This document shows, in pieces, positions 21,371 through 29,530 of a stretch of DNA of 55,424 bases (within the stretch, counting starts at the first letter, position 1; each line of letters begins with the position of its first letter). The DNA lies in NCBI RefSeq assembly GCF_014282005.1, contig NZ_JACFTD010000022.1, positions 1-55,424 of the forward strand, given 5' to 3'. The stretch is from Sporosarcina sp. BP05. GTDB taxonomy: Bacteria > Bacillota > Bacilli > Bacillales_A > Planococcaceae. Position numbers and translations under genes: made by a program. The notes beneath the pieces were generated by a model. The model was not told where the DNA came from, made no database searches, and was given only the letters and a program-made list of their open reading frames with translations.

Positions 21371-21418
21371 ATGCAGTCGTTGCGACAGGATGTTGTCGCA
21401 CACTTAGACTGCCTTTTT
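21371..21418 (+). repeat. Dispersed hairpin element with ACTTAG joint, copy D
   Basis: Inner hairpin TGCGACA-ggatgt-TGTCGCA (21381-21400, 7 bp), joint CACTTA, and outer stem GCAGTC (21373-21378) with GACTGC (21407-21412), followed by CTTTTTT. Compared with copy A both stems differ in sequence but keep pairing, while the loop CAGGA and joint ACTTAG are the same. It lies ahead of pth. A GC-rich stretch with a CTAGGCGCTAG palindrome-like string precedes it. Confidence 0.6.
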
Positions 21419-21498
21419 TGCCCTCTTTAAATCCGGTGTATTTGTTAAGGAGCCTCACGCTCTTCTTAATTATTTAATGTAAAAGGAAGATGAAATCT

Positions 21499-22062
21499 AT
21501 GAAAATGATAATAGGACTCGGAAACCCGGGTAAACAATACGAAAAAACACGTCATAATGTGGGTTTTCACGTTATTGACGAGCTTAGTACTCGTCTGCCA
21601 ATCACTGCAATACAGTCGAAATTTGGCGGCATGTATACAGTTGTCCATTGTCCAGAAGGAAAAGTAATGCTTGTCAAGCCTCTTACCTACATGAACTTAT
21701 CTGGCGAATGTGTCCGACCATTGATGGATTACTTTGATATCGATGTGGAAGATATCGTTGTTCTGTATGATGATCTTGATATTGCTCCAGGAACAATTCG
21801 ACTGCGTCAAAAAGGTAGTGCGGGTGGCCATAACGGCATGAAATCACTTATTGCACATCTTGGTACGGATCAGTTCAACCGAATCCGTATCGGTGTTGGT
21901 CGTCCCATTGGTGGCATGAAAGTGGCTGATTACGTCCTGGCACCTTTCGGCAAAGATGAAAAGCCATTAATTGAAGACATGGTGAAAAAAAGTGCATCCG
22001 CATGTGAAGCGTGGCTAGGCAAACCATTTAATGATGTCATGAACAACTTTAATGGTTTATAA
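21499..22062 (+). CDS. pth: Peptidyl-tRNA hydrolase
   Basis: Recycles peptidyl-tRNA (SpoVC in B. subtilis). GLGNPGKQYEKTRHNVGF at residues 6-23 supplies the catalytic His and Asn; the later DDLDIAPG carries the catalytic Asp, followed by GSAGGHNGMKS. I prefer the ATG at 21499, 9 bases after AGGAAG, which gives 187 residues (B. subtilis 188); the ATG at 21490 touches that site. fin and mfd follow, as in B. subtilis. Confidence 0.96.
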   Translation: MKMIIGLGNPGKQYEKTRHNVGFHVIDELSTRLPITAIQSKFGGMYTVVHCPEGKVMLVKPLTYMNLSGECVRPLMDYFDIDVEDIVVLYDDLDIAPGTIRLRQKGSAGGHNGMKSLIAHLGTDQFNRIRIGVGRPIGGMKVADYVLAPFGKDEKPLIEDMVKKSASACEAWLGKPFNDVMNNFNGL

Positions 22063-22116
22063 GGAATAATAAAGTCATCTTGCGCCTATACTTTGAGAGA
22101 AGGGGCGGAGACTAAA

Positions 22117-22347
22117 ATGGCGATCCGTTATACTTGCCGGCATTGTGAGACTGAAATTGGCAGACTTCCGTTTGAATCTGCAAAGGAGGCTATCCTTCTT
22201 CTGCACAAGATGGACGAAAGGGAAGTTGAGCATTTTCTGACGTATGAAAAAGACGGGGCATTGACGGTACGATGCATATGCGAACAGTGTGAGCAATCTC
22301 TCCAACGTTTCCCGGACTACTATACACTTACAAAATGGCTTCAATAA
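22117..22347 (+). CDS. fin: Anti-sigma-F factor Fin
   Basis: Forespore protein (formerly YabK) that inhibits sigma-F and so promotes the switch to sigma-G. It is 76 residues, as in B. subtilis. A zinc-ribbon arrangement is visible: CRHC near residue 6 and CEQC near residue 56. The ATG at 22117 follows GGGGCGGAG. It sits between pth and mfd, the conserved place. I could not identify its own sigma-F/G promoter with confidence. Confidence 0.92.
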   Translation: MAIRYTCRHCETEIGRLPFESAKEAILLLHKMDEREVEHFLTYEKDGALTVRCICEQCEQSLQRFPDYYTLTKWLQ

Positions 22348-22354
22348 GATGTAC

Positions 22355-22397
22355 GCTTTGGCGCAAGATGCGTCCAAAGCTTTTTCTGTTTTTTTAT
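22355..22397 (+). terminator. Rho-independent terminator after fin
   Basis: GCTTTGG (22355-22361) pairs with CCAAAGC (22374-22380), then TTTTTCTGTTTTTTT. Some 160 bases without a gene follow before mfd; no clear promoter was read there. Confidence 0.75.
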
Positions 22398-22558
22398 AAA
22401 AAGGTAATTGTGTTGAAATAATGAATTCCATTAAATTCGCTCAGCTTGTATTGGTATTTATTTTCCTGATATATAACTATAGTTTGGACTTGGTGCAATT
22501 GAATGGCCTAGCCCTTTTTGAACGCCTACTATTATTTTGAAAGAAAGGATGTGTAGCA

Positions 22559-25500
22559 TTGGAATCACTTATAGATTTATTTTCACAAGAGAAAGAGATT
22601 GACGAACTAGTGGGAGATTTGGAGGCGGGGATAGACCGTCAACTGATCGCGGGATTGTCAGGTGGTGCGAAGTCAATCCTTTTCAAAGTACTTCAGCAGT
22701 CAAGCAAACGGCCCATTCTTATTGTATCTCCGAATTTACTGCAAGCGCAGCGTACATATGAAGACCTCATCAAAATGTTGGGTGACTCACTCGTCCACCT
22801 TTACCCTGCAGAGGAACTCATTGCTGCAGATTTTTCTGTTTCGAGTTATGAACTTCGTGCCCAGCGCATCGATACGTTAGATCATATGGTGCGAATTGGG
22901 AAGGGGATTTATATCACGCCGATTGCAGGCATGAAAAAACTATTGCCGGAAAAGAATCGTTGGTTGACTAGCTCATTATCAGCGGAAATAGGCGCGGAAA
23001 TTAATATGGAAGAATGGTTGGAAAGGCTCGTGTCGATGGGTTATACAAGACAGTCAATGGTAACGGCACCGGGCGAATTTGCACTGCGCGGAGGTATCTT
23101 GGACTTGTATCCACTGAACCTGGAAGACCCGGTACGGATTGAATTATTCGATACGGATGTTGACTCCATTCGAACATTTTCGGCGGAAGACCAGCGCTCA
23201 ACAGGTAAGCTGAAAGACGTGTCAATTCTTCCCGCTGCCGAATTTGTTTGGAAGGCTGAAGATCTGATGGTCATCGCAGAAAAGCTGGAGCATGCACTTG
23301 GCGTTAGTCTGAAGAAGATGAACGATGCGGAAGCGAAAGAACGGTTAACCATTAATATGAAGGGCGATATTGCTTTGATGAGGGAAGGATCCACTCCGGA
23401 AAATATGTTGAAATATGCATCGTTTTCAGCTGGAACGACTTCCCTTGAAAGCTATTTTCCAAGTAACGGAATCGTTCTATTCGATGAAATTGGACGGATC
23501 CTTGAGGTTGTTGCGTCACTAGAGTCGGATGAAAAGGAATGGACGGTTGGCCTTCTTGAAGAAGGGAAGATTGTTCATGATGCAAAAACTTCATTTTCAT
23601 TCGAAGAGGTGCATGGAGCATTAAAGCAACGAAAAGTGTATTTTTCTCTTTTCGTCCGCTCAGTCCCAGGAATTGTTGTGAAGAAGACAGTGACGTTTTC
23701 TTGTAAACCGATGCAGCAGTTCCATGGGCAAATGAGTTTATTGAAAAATGAAATAGACCGCTGGCACCAAGGACGCTTCAATATTTTCATTATTGCAGAC
23801 GGCAACGAACGGATGCAAAAAGTCCAATCGATTCTTGAGGATTATGATATGCAATCTGCCTTGTCCGGAAAACCGTCCGTGGCGGGCGGCATAATTGTTA
23901 TCGACGGTGATTTATCTGCGGGCTTCGAGCTTCCATTCCAACGAATGGCGGTTATAACAGATTCTGAGCTCTTTAAAGGGACACCGAAACGGAAAGCACG
24001 TCCGCAAAAGATGACCAATGCGGAACGTATCAAAAGCTACTCGGAGATCAAACCCGGTGACCATATTGTTCACGTTAATCATGGGATTGGGAAATATTAC
24101 GGGGTTGTAACGCTTGAAGTAAGCGGTATTCATAAAGATTACCTCGACATTCGGTACCGCGGAGAAGATAAGTTGTTCGTTCCCGCCGACCAGATAGATT
24201 TGATCCAGAAGTATGTCGCGTCTGGTGAAAAAGAACCTAAACTGCACAAGCTAGGCGGCGCGGACTGGAAGAAGACGAAAACTAAAGTTATAGCAGCTGT
24301 TCAAGATATCGCGGACGACCTAATTGAGCTGTATGCCAAACGGGAATCGGAAAAAGGACATGCTTTTGCAGCGGATGACGACATGCAAATGTCATTTGAA
24401 AATGCGTTTCCTTATGACGAAACGGATGATCAGCTCAGATCCATTGCTGAAGTGAAGGTGGATATGGAAAAAGAACGTCCAATGGACCGCTTGTTGTGCG
24501 GAGATGTAGGGTATGGAAAAACAGAAGTCGCAATCCGTGCTGCATTCAAGGCTGTATTAGACGGCAAGCAGGTCGCATTCCTTGTGCCCACTACGATTTT
24601 GGCACAACAGCATTACGAAACAATGAAAGAGCGTTTTTCTGGTTTCCCAGTTGAAGTTTCCCTCTTAAATCGTTTCCGGAAAAAGAAGGAACAAACGGAG
24701 ACGTTGAAAAGGTTGAAAGCCGGAACAGTCGATATTATTGTTGGGACACATCGACTTCTTTCTAAAGATATCGTATACCATGATCTTGGTTTACTTGTTG
24801 TCGATGAAGAACAGCGATTTGGCGTAACGCATAAAGAAAAACTTAAACAGTTAAAAACACATGTCGACGTCCTGACATTGACGGCAACGCCTATTCCACG
24901 GACTCTCCATATGTCGATGCTTGGTGTTCGTGATTTGTCCGTTATTGAAACCCCACCAGCAAACCGTTTCCCTGTCCAGACGTATGTTATGGAACAAAAC
25001 TTTGGGCTTGTCCGCGAGGCAATTGAAAGGGAAATGGGCCGTGGTGGGCAAGTGTTCTACTTGTATAACCGGGTGGAAGATATGGAGCGAAAAGTCGATG
25101 AAATCAAGCAGCTTGTGCCTGAAGCACGCGTTGGGTTTGCTAATGGTCAGATGGGCGAATCGGCACTTGAGTCAGTGATTTTAAGCTTCCTTGAAGGTGA
25201 GTATGATGTTCTTGTAACGACAACCATCATTGAAACGGGTATCGATATTCCTAATGTCAATACACTTATCGTTCAAGACGCAGACCGCATGGGTTTATCG
25301 CAGCTCTACCAACTACGTGGACGCGTTGGACGTTCGAATCGTGTTGCGTATGCCTATTTCCTTTATCAGCGTGATAAGGTGCTGACAGAGGTTGCGGAAA
25401 ACCGTCTTCAGGCGATTAAGGAATTTACGGAACTTGGCTCGGGCTTCAAAATTGCGATGCGCGACTTATCGATTCGTGGCGCGGGTAATCTACTGGGTTC

Positions 25501-26089
25501 TCAGCAACATGGCTTCATCGATTCGGTCGGCTTCGATCTTTATTCTCAATTGTTGCAAGAAGCTGTCGAACAAAAGCAGACAGGTATCGTAAAAGCAGAT
25601 ATTCCAGACTTGGAAATTGCATTGCCGCTTAATGCTTATATACCAGACGAGTATGTGCGTGATGGATTCCAAAAAATTCAAATGTATAAAATGGTCAAAG
25701 CGATTGAAAATGAAACGGACTACAATGAACTTGTCGATGAAATGACAGATCGATTCGGTGATATGCCACTCGAGGCTGACTTGTTATTACGTGTTGCGCG
25801 AGTAAAAGCTTGGGGACGTATCGCGGGTGCTGAATCAATCAAGAAGCAACAATCGCTTATTGAAGTTCGCATATCACCTGAAGGAACTGCAAAAACTGAC
25901 GGTGCGAAGCTTGTGGCCGATTCAATGGCATTTGGTCGTGCGGTTGGGTTCACGATGGAAAATGGCTGTCTTATCATGAGGATTGATGAGCGACAGACGG
26001 GGAAACAGACCGCGTTTGATGTGCTTGAAGAAATGATGAGGATTCTGCATGCATCTACAAAGGAAACTGTTGTTAGTGATTCCGTCTAA
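22559..26089 (+). CDS. mfd: Transcription-repair coupling factor
   Basis: Superfamily 2 translocase that removes RNA polymerase stalled at lesions and recruits UvrA. In order: UvrB-like N-terminal module (about 1-350), RNA-polymerase interaction domain with HVNHGIGKYYG (about 500-510), helicase core with Walker A GDVGYGKTE (about 645-653), DEEQ box (about 745), TATPIPRTL, GRVGR (near 925), and the C-terminal UvrA-binding repressor domain. 1176 residues, near the B. subtilis 1177. Start is TTG at 22559 behind AAAGGATG. spoVT follows. Confidence 0.97.
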   Translation: MESLIDLFSQEKEIDELVGDLEAGIDRQLIAGLSGGAKSILFKVLQQSSKRPILIVSPNLLQAQRTYEDLIKMLGDSLVHLYPAEELIAADFSVSSYELRAQRIDTLDHMVRIGKGIYITPIAGMKKLLPEKNRWLTSSLSAEIGAEINMEEWLERLVSMGYTRQSMVTAPGEFALRGGILDLYPLNLEDPVRIELFDTDVDSIRTFSAEDQRSTGKLKDVSILPAAEFVWKAEDLMVIAEKLEHALGVSLKKMNDAEAKERLTINMKGDIALMREGSTPENMLKYASFSAGTTSLESYFPSNGIVLFDEIGRILEVVASLESDEKEWTVGLLEEGKIVHDAKTSFSFEEVHGALKQRKVYFSLFVRSVPGIVVKKTVTFSCKPMQQFHGQMSLLKNEIDRWHQGRFNIFIIADGNERMQKVQSILEDYDMQSALSGKPSVAGGIIVIDGDLSAGFELPFQRMAVITDSELFKGTPKRKARPQKMTNAERIKSYSEIKPGDHIVHVNHGIGKYYGVVTLEVSGIHKDYLDIRYRGEDKLFVPADQIDLIQKYVASGEKEPKLHKLGGADWKKTKTKVIAAVQDIADDLIELYAKRESEKGHAFAADDDMQMSFENAFPYDETDDQLRSIAEVKVDMEKERPMDRLLCGDVGYGKTEVAIRAAFKAVLDGKQVAFLVPTTILAQQHYETMKERFSGFPVEVSLLNRFRKKKEQTETLKRLKAGTVDIIVGTHRLLSKDIVYHDLGLLVVDEEQRFGVTHKEKLKQLKTHVDVLTLTATPIPRTLHMSMLGVRDLSVIETPPANRFPVQTYVMEQNFGLVREAIEREMGRGGQVFYLYNRVEDMERKVDEIKQLVPEARVGFANGQMGESALESVILSFLEGEYDVLVTTTIIETGIDIPNVNTLIVQDADRMGLSQLYQLRGRVGRSNRVAYAYFLYQRDKVLTEVAENRLQAIKEFTELGSGFKIAMRDLSIRGAGNLLGSQQHGFIDSVGFDLYSQLLQEAVEQKQTGIVKADIPDLEIALPLNAYIPDEYVRDGFQKIQMYKMVKAIENETDYNELVDEMTDRFGDMPLEADLLLRVARVKAWGRIAGAESIKKQQSLIEVRISPEGTAKTDGAKLVADSMAFGRAVGFTMENGCLIMRIDERQTGKQTAFDVLEEMMRILHASTKETVVSDSV

Positions 26090-26098
26090 AGGGCGTAT

Positions 26099-26129
26099 TG
26101 CATATTTTGCCCATCCTTGATGCATACTA
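26099..26129 (+). promoter_or_regulatory. Sigma-G promoter of spoVT
   Basis: TGCATA (26099-26104), 18-base spacer, CATACTA (26123-26129). The -10 is the exact sigma-G consensus; the -35 has one mismatch to TGAATA. spoVT is a sigma-G gene in B. subtilis. Confidence 0.8.
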
Positions 26130-26179
26130 CAATTGAAACGAGATTAATGTTCAATTTTGTGGAAAGTGAGGCATCATGT

Positions 26180-26716
26180 ATGAAGGCAACAGGAATCGTT
26201 CGCAGAATCGATGATCTTGGCAGGGTAGTTATTCCTAAAGAGATTCGAAGGACACTAAGGATTCGTGAAGGGGATCCACTTGAAATATTTACCGACCGGG
26301 ATGGCGAAGTGATTTTGAAGAAGTATTCGCCGATATCAGAACTCGGGCAATTTGCAAAAGAGTATGCGGAAACGTTGTACGAAACACTTGGCACGCCTGT
26401 ACTCATCAGTGACCGGGATGAAATGATTGCGGTGTCTGGATTATCGAAAAAAGATTATATAAATCGCCAGTTGTCACCTGATCTTGATGAAATTATGACA
26501 GGTCGTAAAATCGTTACAGAAAAACTCGAAAAGGCAATTGAATGGGTGCCAGGACAAGTCGAGCAGGTGAAGTCTTATTGTATTGCGCCAATTATTGCCG
26601 CCGGAGATACGATTGGTGCTATTTACTTGTTATCAAAGGTGCATTTCCTTGGCGAAACTGAAATGAAAGCAGCCGAAGTAGCTGCCCATTTTTTAGCGAA
26701 ACAGATGGAACCCTAA
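26180..26716 (+). CDS. spoVT: Stage V sporulation regulator SpoVT
   Basis: Forespore transcription regulator acting on the sigma-G regulon. The N-terminal AbrB-type DNA-binding domain (MKATGIVRRIDDLGRVVIPKE, residues 1-21) is followed by a C-terminal GAF domain (about 55-178). The 178-residue product from the ATG at 26180, behind AAAGTGAGG, equals the B. subtilis length. A longer reading from 26117 starts inside the sigma-G promoter region. In B. subtilis yabM comes next; here a 6.1-kb block intervenes. Confidence 0.96.
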   Translation: MKATGIVRRIDDLGRVVIPKEIRRTLRIREGDPLEIFTDRDGEVILKKYSPISELGQFAKEYAETLYETLGTPVLISDRDEMIAVSGLSKKDYINRQLSPDLDEIMTGRKIVTEKLEKAIEWVPGQVEQVKSYCIAPIIAAGDTIGAIYLLSKVHFLGETEMKAAEVAAHFLAKQMEP

Positions 26717-26768
26717 AAACAGCCCACTTGGACCGGATATTAACGGTTTAGGCGGGCTGTTTTTTTTA
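26715..26768. terminator. Bidirectional terminator between spoVT and the fhuF-like gene
   Basis: AAAAACAGCCC (26715-26725) pairs with GGGCTGTTTTT (26754-26765). T runs occur on both strands. It serves two convergent genes and overlaps the fhuF-like stop region. Confidence 0.8.
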
Positions 26769-27533
26769 TTTGGGAGAAGCGTTGTTAAGTTTTGCGCTAG
26801 TGTCGTTTAGTTTGGGGGAAACGTTGTTAAGTTGTCCTGGTGTCGTTAAGTTTTGCGGACAATACGGGCACTTTTCCATATTCGGAAGTTCCTTATACAA
26901 ACAACATGTCACCCGTTTGTAATTGGCCATTGCATCTAGTGCTCGTTGATTGTTCAAGTATTGTTTGAAAGGAGACCGGCGCATTGCAGGCTTCCATGTT
27001 TCATCTGCCAATAAAATATCCAAGTCGGGCTGCGCAAATGATGAGTTTTCTTGAAGTAGCATTGAGTACATCCACAAGACATACCCCCACACATTCTCCC
27101 ACAAAATTAACTTCGCAATTTTTGCACGCTTGCTTAAATAGTCAACGACAGGGTGTCCATAGGTCTCAAGAATAATACGTATATCTTCTTCGCGGTTTTG
27201 TACAACCCTAAAACCGGTAGATGGAACAGAAAAAAGGATTGTATCATTTTCGATGAATAACGACACATCTTCCAAATCGCCAGCCCACAGTAAATTATGT
27301 TCGCTCATTAAATGCAGTTGGGCAGCTATGAAAAAACCATGCCTTCTCATATAAACAGATGTGGCCACAGTATTTGTCGGAGCATCTGATAAACGTTGAA
27401 CCATTTCAAATAGCTTGCCGCTTCCTGCCTCGGATAATATGTCTGCAGCGGATAAAAATATGTTTGGCTGTTGACCAATATGTACACTGAACCGTTCCAG
27501 TGCAGCTAATTGTTCCGCCTCTAAATTAGGCAC
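26766..27533 (-). CDS. FhuF-like ferric-siderophore reductase ([2Fe-2S] C-terminus)
   Basis: Likely releases iron from the imported siderophore by reducing it in the cytoplasm. The C-terminal CC-x10-C-x2-C pattern (CCLYKELPNMEKCPYC) is the [2Fe-2S] signature of E. coli FhuF. I chose the GTG at 27533, which overlaps the ATPase stop by 8 bases with CGAGGA ahead. It gives 255 residues, near the FhuF length, whereas the ATG at 27638 would overlap 113 bases. After the cluster the protein ends in near-repeats (LNNVSPK, LNDTSAK, LNNASPK) encoded by a 21-bp minisatellite. Those 24 or so residues look like a late addition. The exact siderophore is unknown. Confidence 0.75.
   Translation of the reverse strand: MPNLEAEQLAALERFSVHIGQQPNIFLSAADILSEAGSGKLFEMVQRLSDAPTNTVATSVYMRRHGFFIAAQLHLMSEHNLLWAGDLEDVSLFIENDTILFSVPSTGFRVVQNREEDIRIILETYGHPVVDYLSKRAKIAKLILWENVWGYVLWMYSMLLQENSSFAQPDLDILLADETWKPAMRRSPFKQYLNNQRALDAMANYKRVTCCLYKELPNMEKCPYCPQNLTTPGQLNNVSPKLNDTSAKLNNASPK
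26773..26857 (-). repeat. 21-bp minisatellite in the 3' end of the fhuF-like gene
   Basis: Four units anchored on GTTGTTAAGTT or GTCGTTWAGTT at 26781, 26802, 26823 and 26842 (spacing 21, 21, 19). On the minus strand each reads AACTTAACRAC or a one-base variant. Because one spacing is 19, the reading frame across units changes once. Confidence 0.75.
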
Positions 27534-28350
27534 CAGTATTTCCTCGAAGTTCTGACACGATGCAGCGGCCACGACCATAGGGAACGCAGTGCGGTGTTCC
27601 GAAAAGGGGGTCTGTTGAAACTTGGCATTCCATTCCAAACACAGCGCGAACTAATTCGCAGGTAATAATATCTTCTGGTTTGCCTTGTGCATGGACAGCG
27701 CCGTCTTTAATGGCCACGATATTGTGTGCATAACGGGAGGCTAAATTTAAATCGTGCAGGACCATGACAATCGTACGGCCTTTTTGTTCGTTTAATTCAA
27801 ATAGTAGGTCAAGAATTTCAATCTGATGTGTCATGTCGAGGTATGTCGTTGGTTCATCCAATAAAATGACGTCTGTATCTTGAGCGAGTGTCATTGCAAT
27901 CCATGCACGCTGGCGTTGTCCACCTGAAAGTGTGTCGATCGATTGATCCCGTAGATCACTTATCCTAGTCGCTGTCAGTGCAGCTTCCGTTTTCTTCGTA
28001 TCCTCTTCAGTCCATCTTGAGAGCCACGATTGGTGTGGATAGCGTCCTTGTTTCACAAGATCATGTACCGTCAACCCTTCAGGTGATACAGGACCTTGCG
28101 GAAGAATGCCCATTTTTTTTGCGACATTACGCGAAGACAGCGAGTGGATATCCTTGCCTTCAAGTAAGATAGAGCCGTCAGAAGGTTTTAAAAGACGGGC
28201 GATTGAACGGAGTAACGTGGATTTACCGCAACCATTACTACCGACAAAAACAGTGATTTCGCCTTTCGGAATCGATAAATTCAGGTTTTTAAAGAGAAGA
28301 TTATCTTGATAGCCAATTGACAGGTTTTCGGTCTTAATTGAGGTATGCAT
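27526..28350 (-). CDS. Ferric-siderophore ABC transporter ATPase (FhuC/FecE type)
   Basis: Energises siderophore import through the permease at 29530. Walker A GSNGCGKST (about residues 38-46), signature LSGGQRQRAW (about 139-148) and Walker B VILLDEPT (about 160-167) are intact, with the H-loop in MVLHDLN. It is 274 residues. The C-terminus (past PLFGTPHCVPYG) runs about 15 residues longer than usual before stopping inside the fhuF-like start. The ATG at 28350 has GGAGG ahead and faces Fur boxes, divergent from the binding-protein gene. Confidence 0.92.
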   Translation of the reverse strand: MHTSIKTENLSIGYQDNLLFKNLNLSIPKGEITVFVGSNGCGKSTLLRSIARLLKPSDGSILLEGKDIHSLSSRNVAKKMGILPQGPVSPEGLTVHDLVKQGRYPHQSWLSRWTEEDTKKTEAALTATRISDLRDQSIDTLSGGQRQRAWIAMTLAQDTDVILLDEPTTYLDMTHQIEILDLLFELNEQKGRTIVMVLHDLNLASRYAHNIVAIKDGAVHAQGKPEDIITCELVRAVFGMECQVSTDPLFGTPHCVPYGRGRCIVSELRGNTGA

Positions 28351-28383
28351 AGGAATGCCTCCATAATCTATAGGGAATCTAAA

Positions 28384-28398
28384 TGATTTTCATTTTCA
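28384..28398. promoter_or_regulatory. Fur box 1 (weak)
   Basis: TGATTTTCATTTTCA is a 7-1-7 inverted repeat with two mismatches to the Bacillus Fur consensus (TGATAATNATTATCA). It lies 34 bases ahead of the ATPase start, so it could cover that promoter. Confidence 0.55.
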
Positions 28399-28431
28399 AT
28401 TAGAGATAAGCATAGCATATTTAGCATCTAT

Positions 28432-28446
28432 TGAGAATGATAATCA
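28432..28446. promoter_or_regulatory. Fur box 2
   Basis: TGAGAATGATAATCA matches the 7-1-7 Fur consensus at 13 of 14 or better defined positions allowing two changes. It is identical to box 3. Confidence 0.8.
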
Positions 28447-28499
28447 TTTATTTTATAAAAAACTTTACAAAACAGTACAATCAAGTTTAAACTACTAAA

Positions 28500-28514
28500 T
28501 GAGAATGATAATCA
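28500..28514. promoter_or_regulatory. Fur box 3
   Basis: TGAGAATGATAATCA, an exact copy of box 2 placed 68 bases away and 30 bases ahead of the binding-protein start. It would block transcription of fhuD-fhuB under iron-replete conditions. A possible sigma-A promoter (TTTACA...TAAACT) lies between boxes 2 and 3. Confidence 0.8.
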
Positions 28515-28543
28515 ATAAGTGGATAAATGGAGGAATGTTTAAT

Positions 28544-29530
28544 ATGAAGAAATCTTTGAAATCACTGCTTGTTTTAGCGCTTTTTGCAGTGTTGTTAGTC
28601 GGTTGTTCTTCGAAGAAAGAAGAAGATAAAACTGTAGACAACGGGAATGCAGAGAAAAGTATAACAATTACAGGCGTTAACGGTGAAGTGACACTTGATA
28701 AGCCTGCGAAAAAGGTTGTTGTTTTGGAATGGACATATGCGGAAGATTTATTGGCAGTAGGTGTTCAGCCAGCGGGGATGGCGGATATAGAAGAATATCA
28801 TAACTGGGTGAATATCGACGTAGAATTAAGTGACGACGTGGTAAATGTCGGCGGTCGTCAAGAACCCAACTTGGAAGCGATTGCTGAATTGGAGCCGGAC
28901 TTGATCATCGGTACAAGCTTCCGTCATGATGGGATGATTGCGGATTTGGAGAAAATTGCACCGACGGTCATTTTTAATCCGTATCCTGAGGATGAAAAAA
29001 TGGATTTGTATCAAGAAATGATAACTACATTTAACGAAATTGCAAAAGCTGTTGATAAAAAGGATGAAGCGAAACAGGTATTAGCCGACCTGGATGTAAA
29101 ATATGAAGAAGCGAAAACAACTATCGATAATGCTGGTTTAAAAACGAAAGATGTTGTCTTAACACTCGCTTACACGGGAGCTCAAGCACCTGAAATTCGT
29201 GTGTTTACACCAAATTCAATGGCTTCAATCATGTTAGAGAAAATTGGTTTAAACAACATCCATATTCCGGACCAATTTGAACTTTACGGCTCTAGTACGT
29301 ATAACGTGGAAGGGCTAACGAAGTACGAGGATGCTAACTATTTGTATATTGTACAAAACGACGACAATATTTATGAAAAACAGTTAAAAGATAATGCAGT
29401 TTGGAAGAACTTGAATTTCGTGAAAGAAGACCGTTTGTATGATCTGGGCGGGGATACTTGGTTATATGGAGGTCCTCTCTCAGCTGAAACGTTGCTCGAT
29501 AAAATTACGAGCACGATGGTAAGTAAGTAA
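28544..29530 (+). CDS. Ferric-siderophore-binding lipoprotein (FhuD-like)
   Basis: Membrane-anchored substrate-binding protein of the TroA/FhuD class III fold. The signal peptide ends in the lipobox LVGC (Cys21). The mature part shows VVVLEWTYAEDLLAVGVQP, EPNLEAIAELEPDLIIG and YGSSTYNVEGL, a pattern seen in hydroxamate and citrate siderophore-binding proteins. 328 residues from the ATG at 28544, ten bases after GGAGG. ATG 28535 is too close to that site. The stop overlaps the permease start by one base. Substrate assignment to hydroxamates rests on the neighbouring fused permease and FhuF-like reductase and is inference. Confidence 0.88.
   Translation: MKKSLKSLLVLALFAVLLVGCSSKKEEDKTVDNGNAEKSITITGVNGEVTLDKPAKKVVVLEWTYAEDLLAVGVQPAGMADIEEYHNWVNIDVELSDDVVNVGGRQEPNLEAIAELEPDLIIGTSFRHDGMIADLEKIAPTVIFNPYPEDEKMDLYQEMITTFNEIAKAVDKKDEAKQVLADLDVKYEEAKTTIDNAGLKTKDVVLTLAYTGAQAPEIRVFTPNSMASIMLEKIGLNNIHIPDQFELYGSSTYNVEGLTKYEDANYLYIVQNDDNIYEKQLKDNAVWKNLNFVKEDRLYDLGGDTWLYGGPLSAETLLDKITSTMVSK

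Noticed and set aside
26773..26857. Possible CRISPR array (regular repeats)
   Set aside because: Units are 19-21 bases with no unique spacers; the repeated part fills most of each unit. It is a minisatellite.
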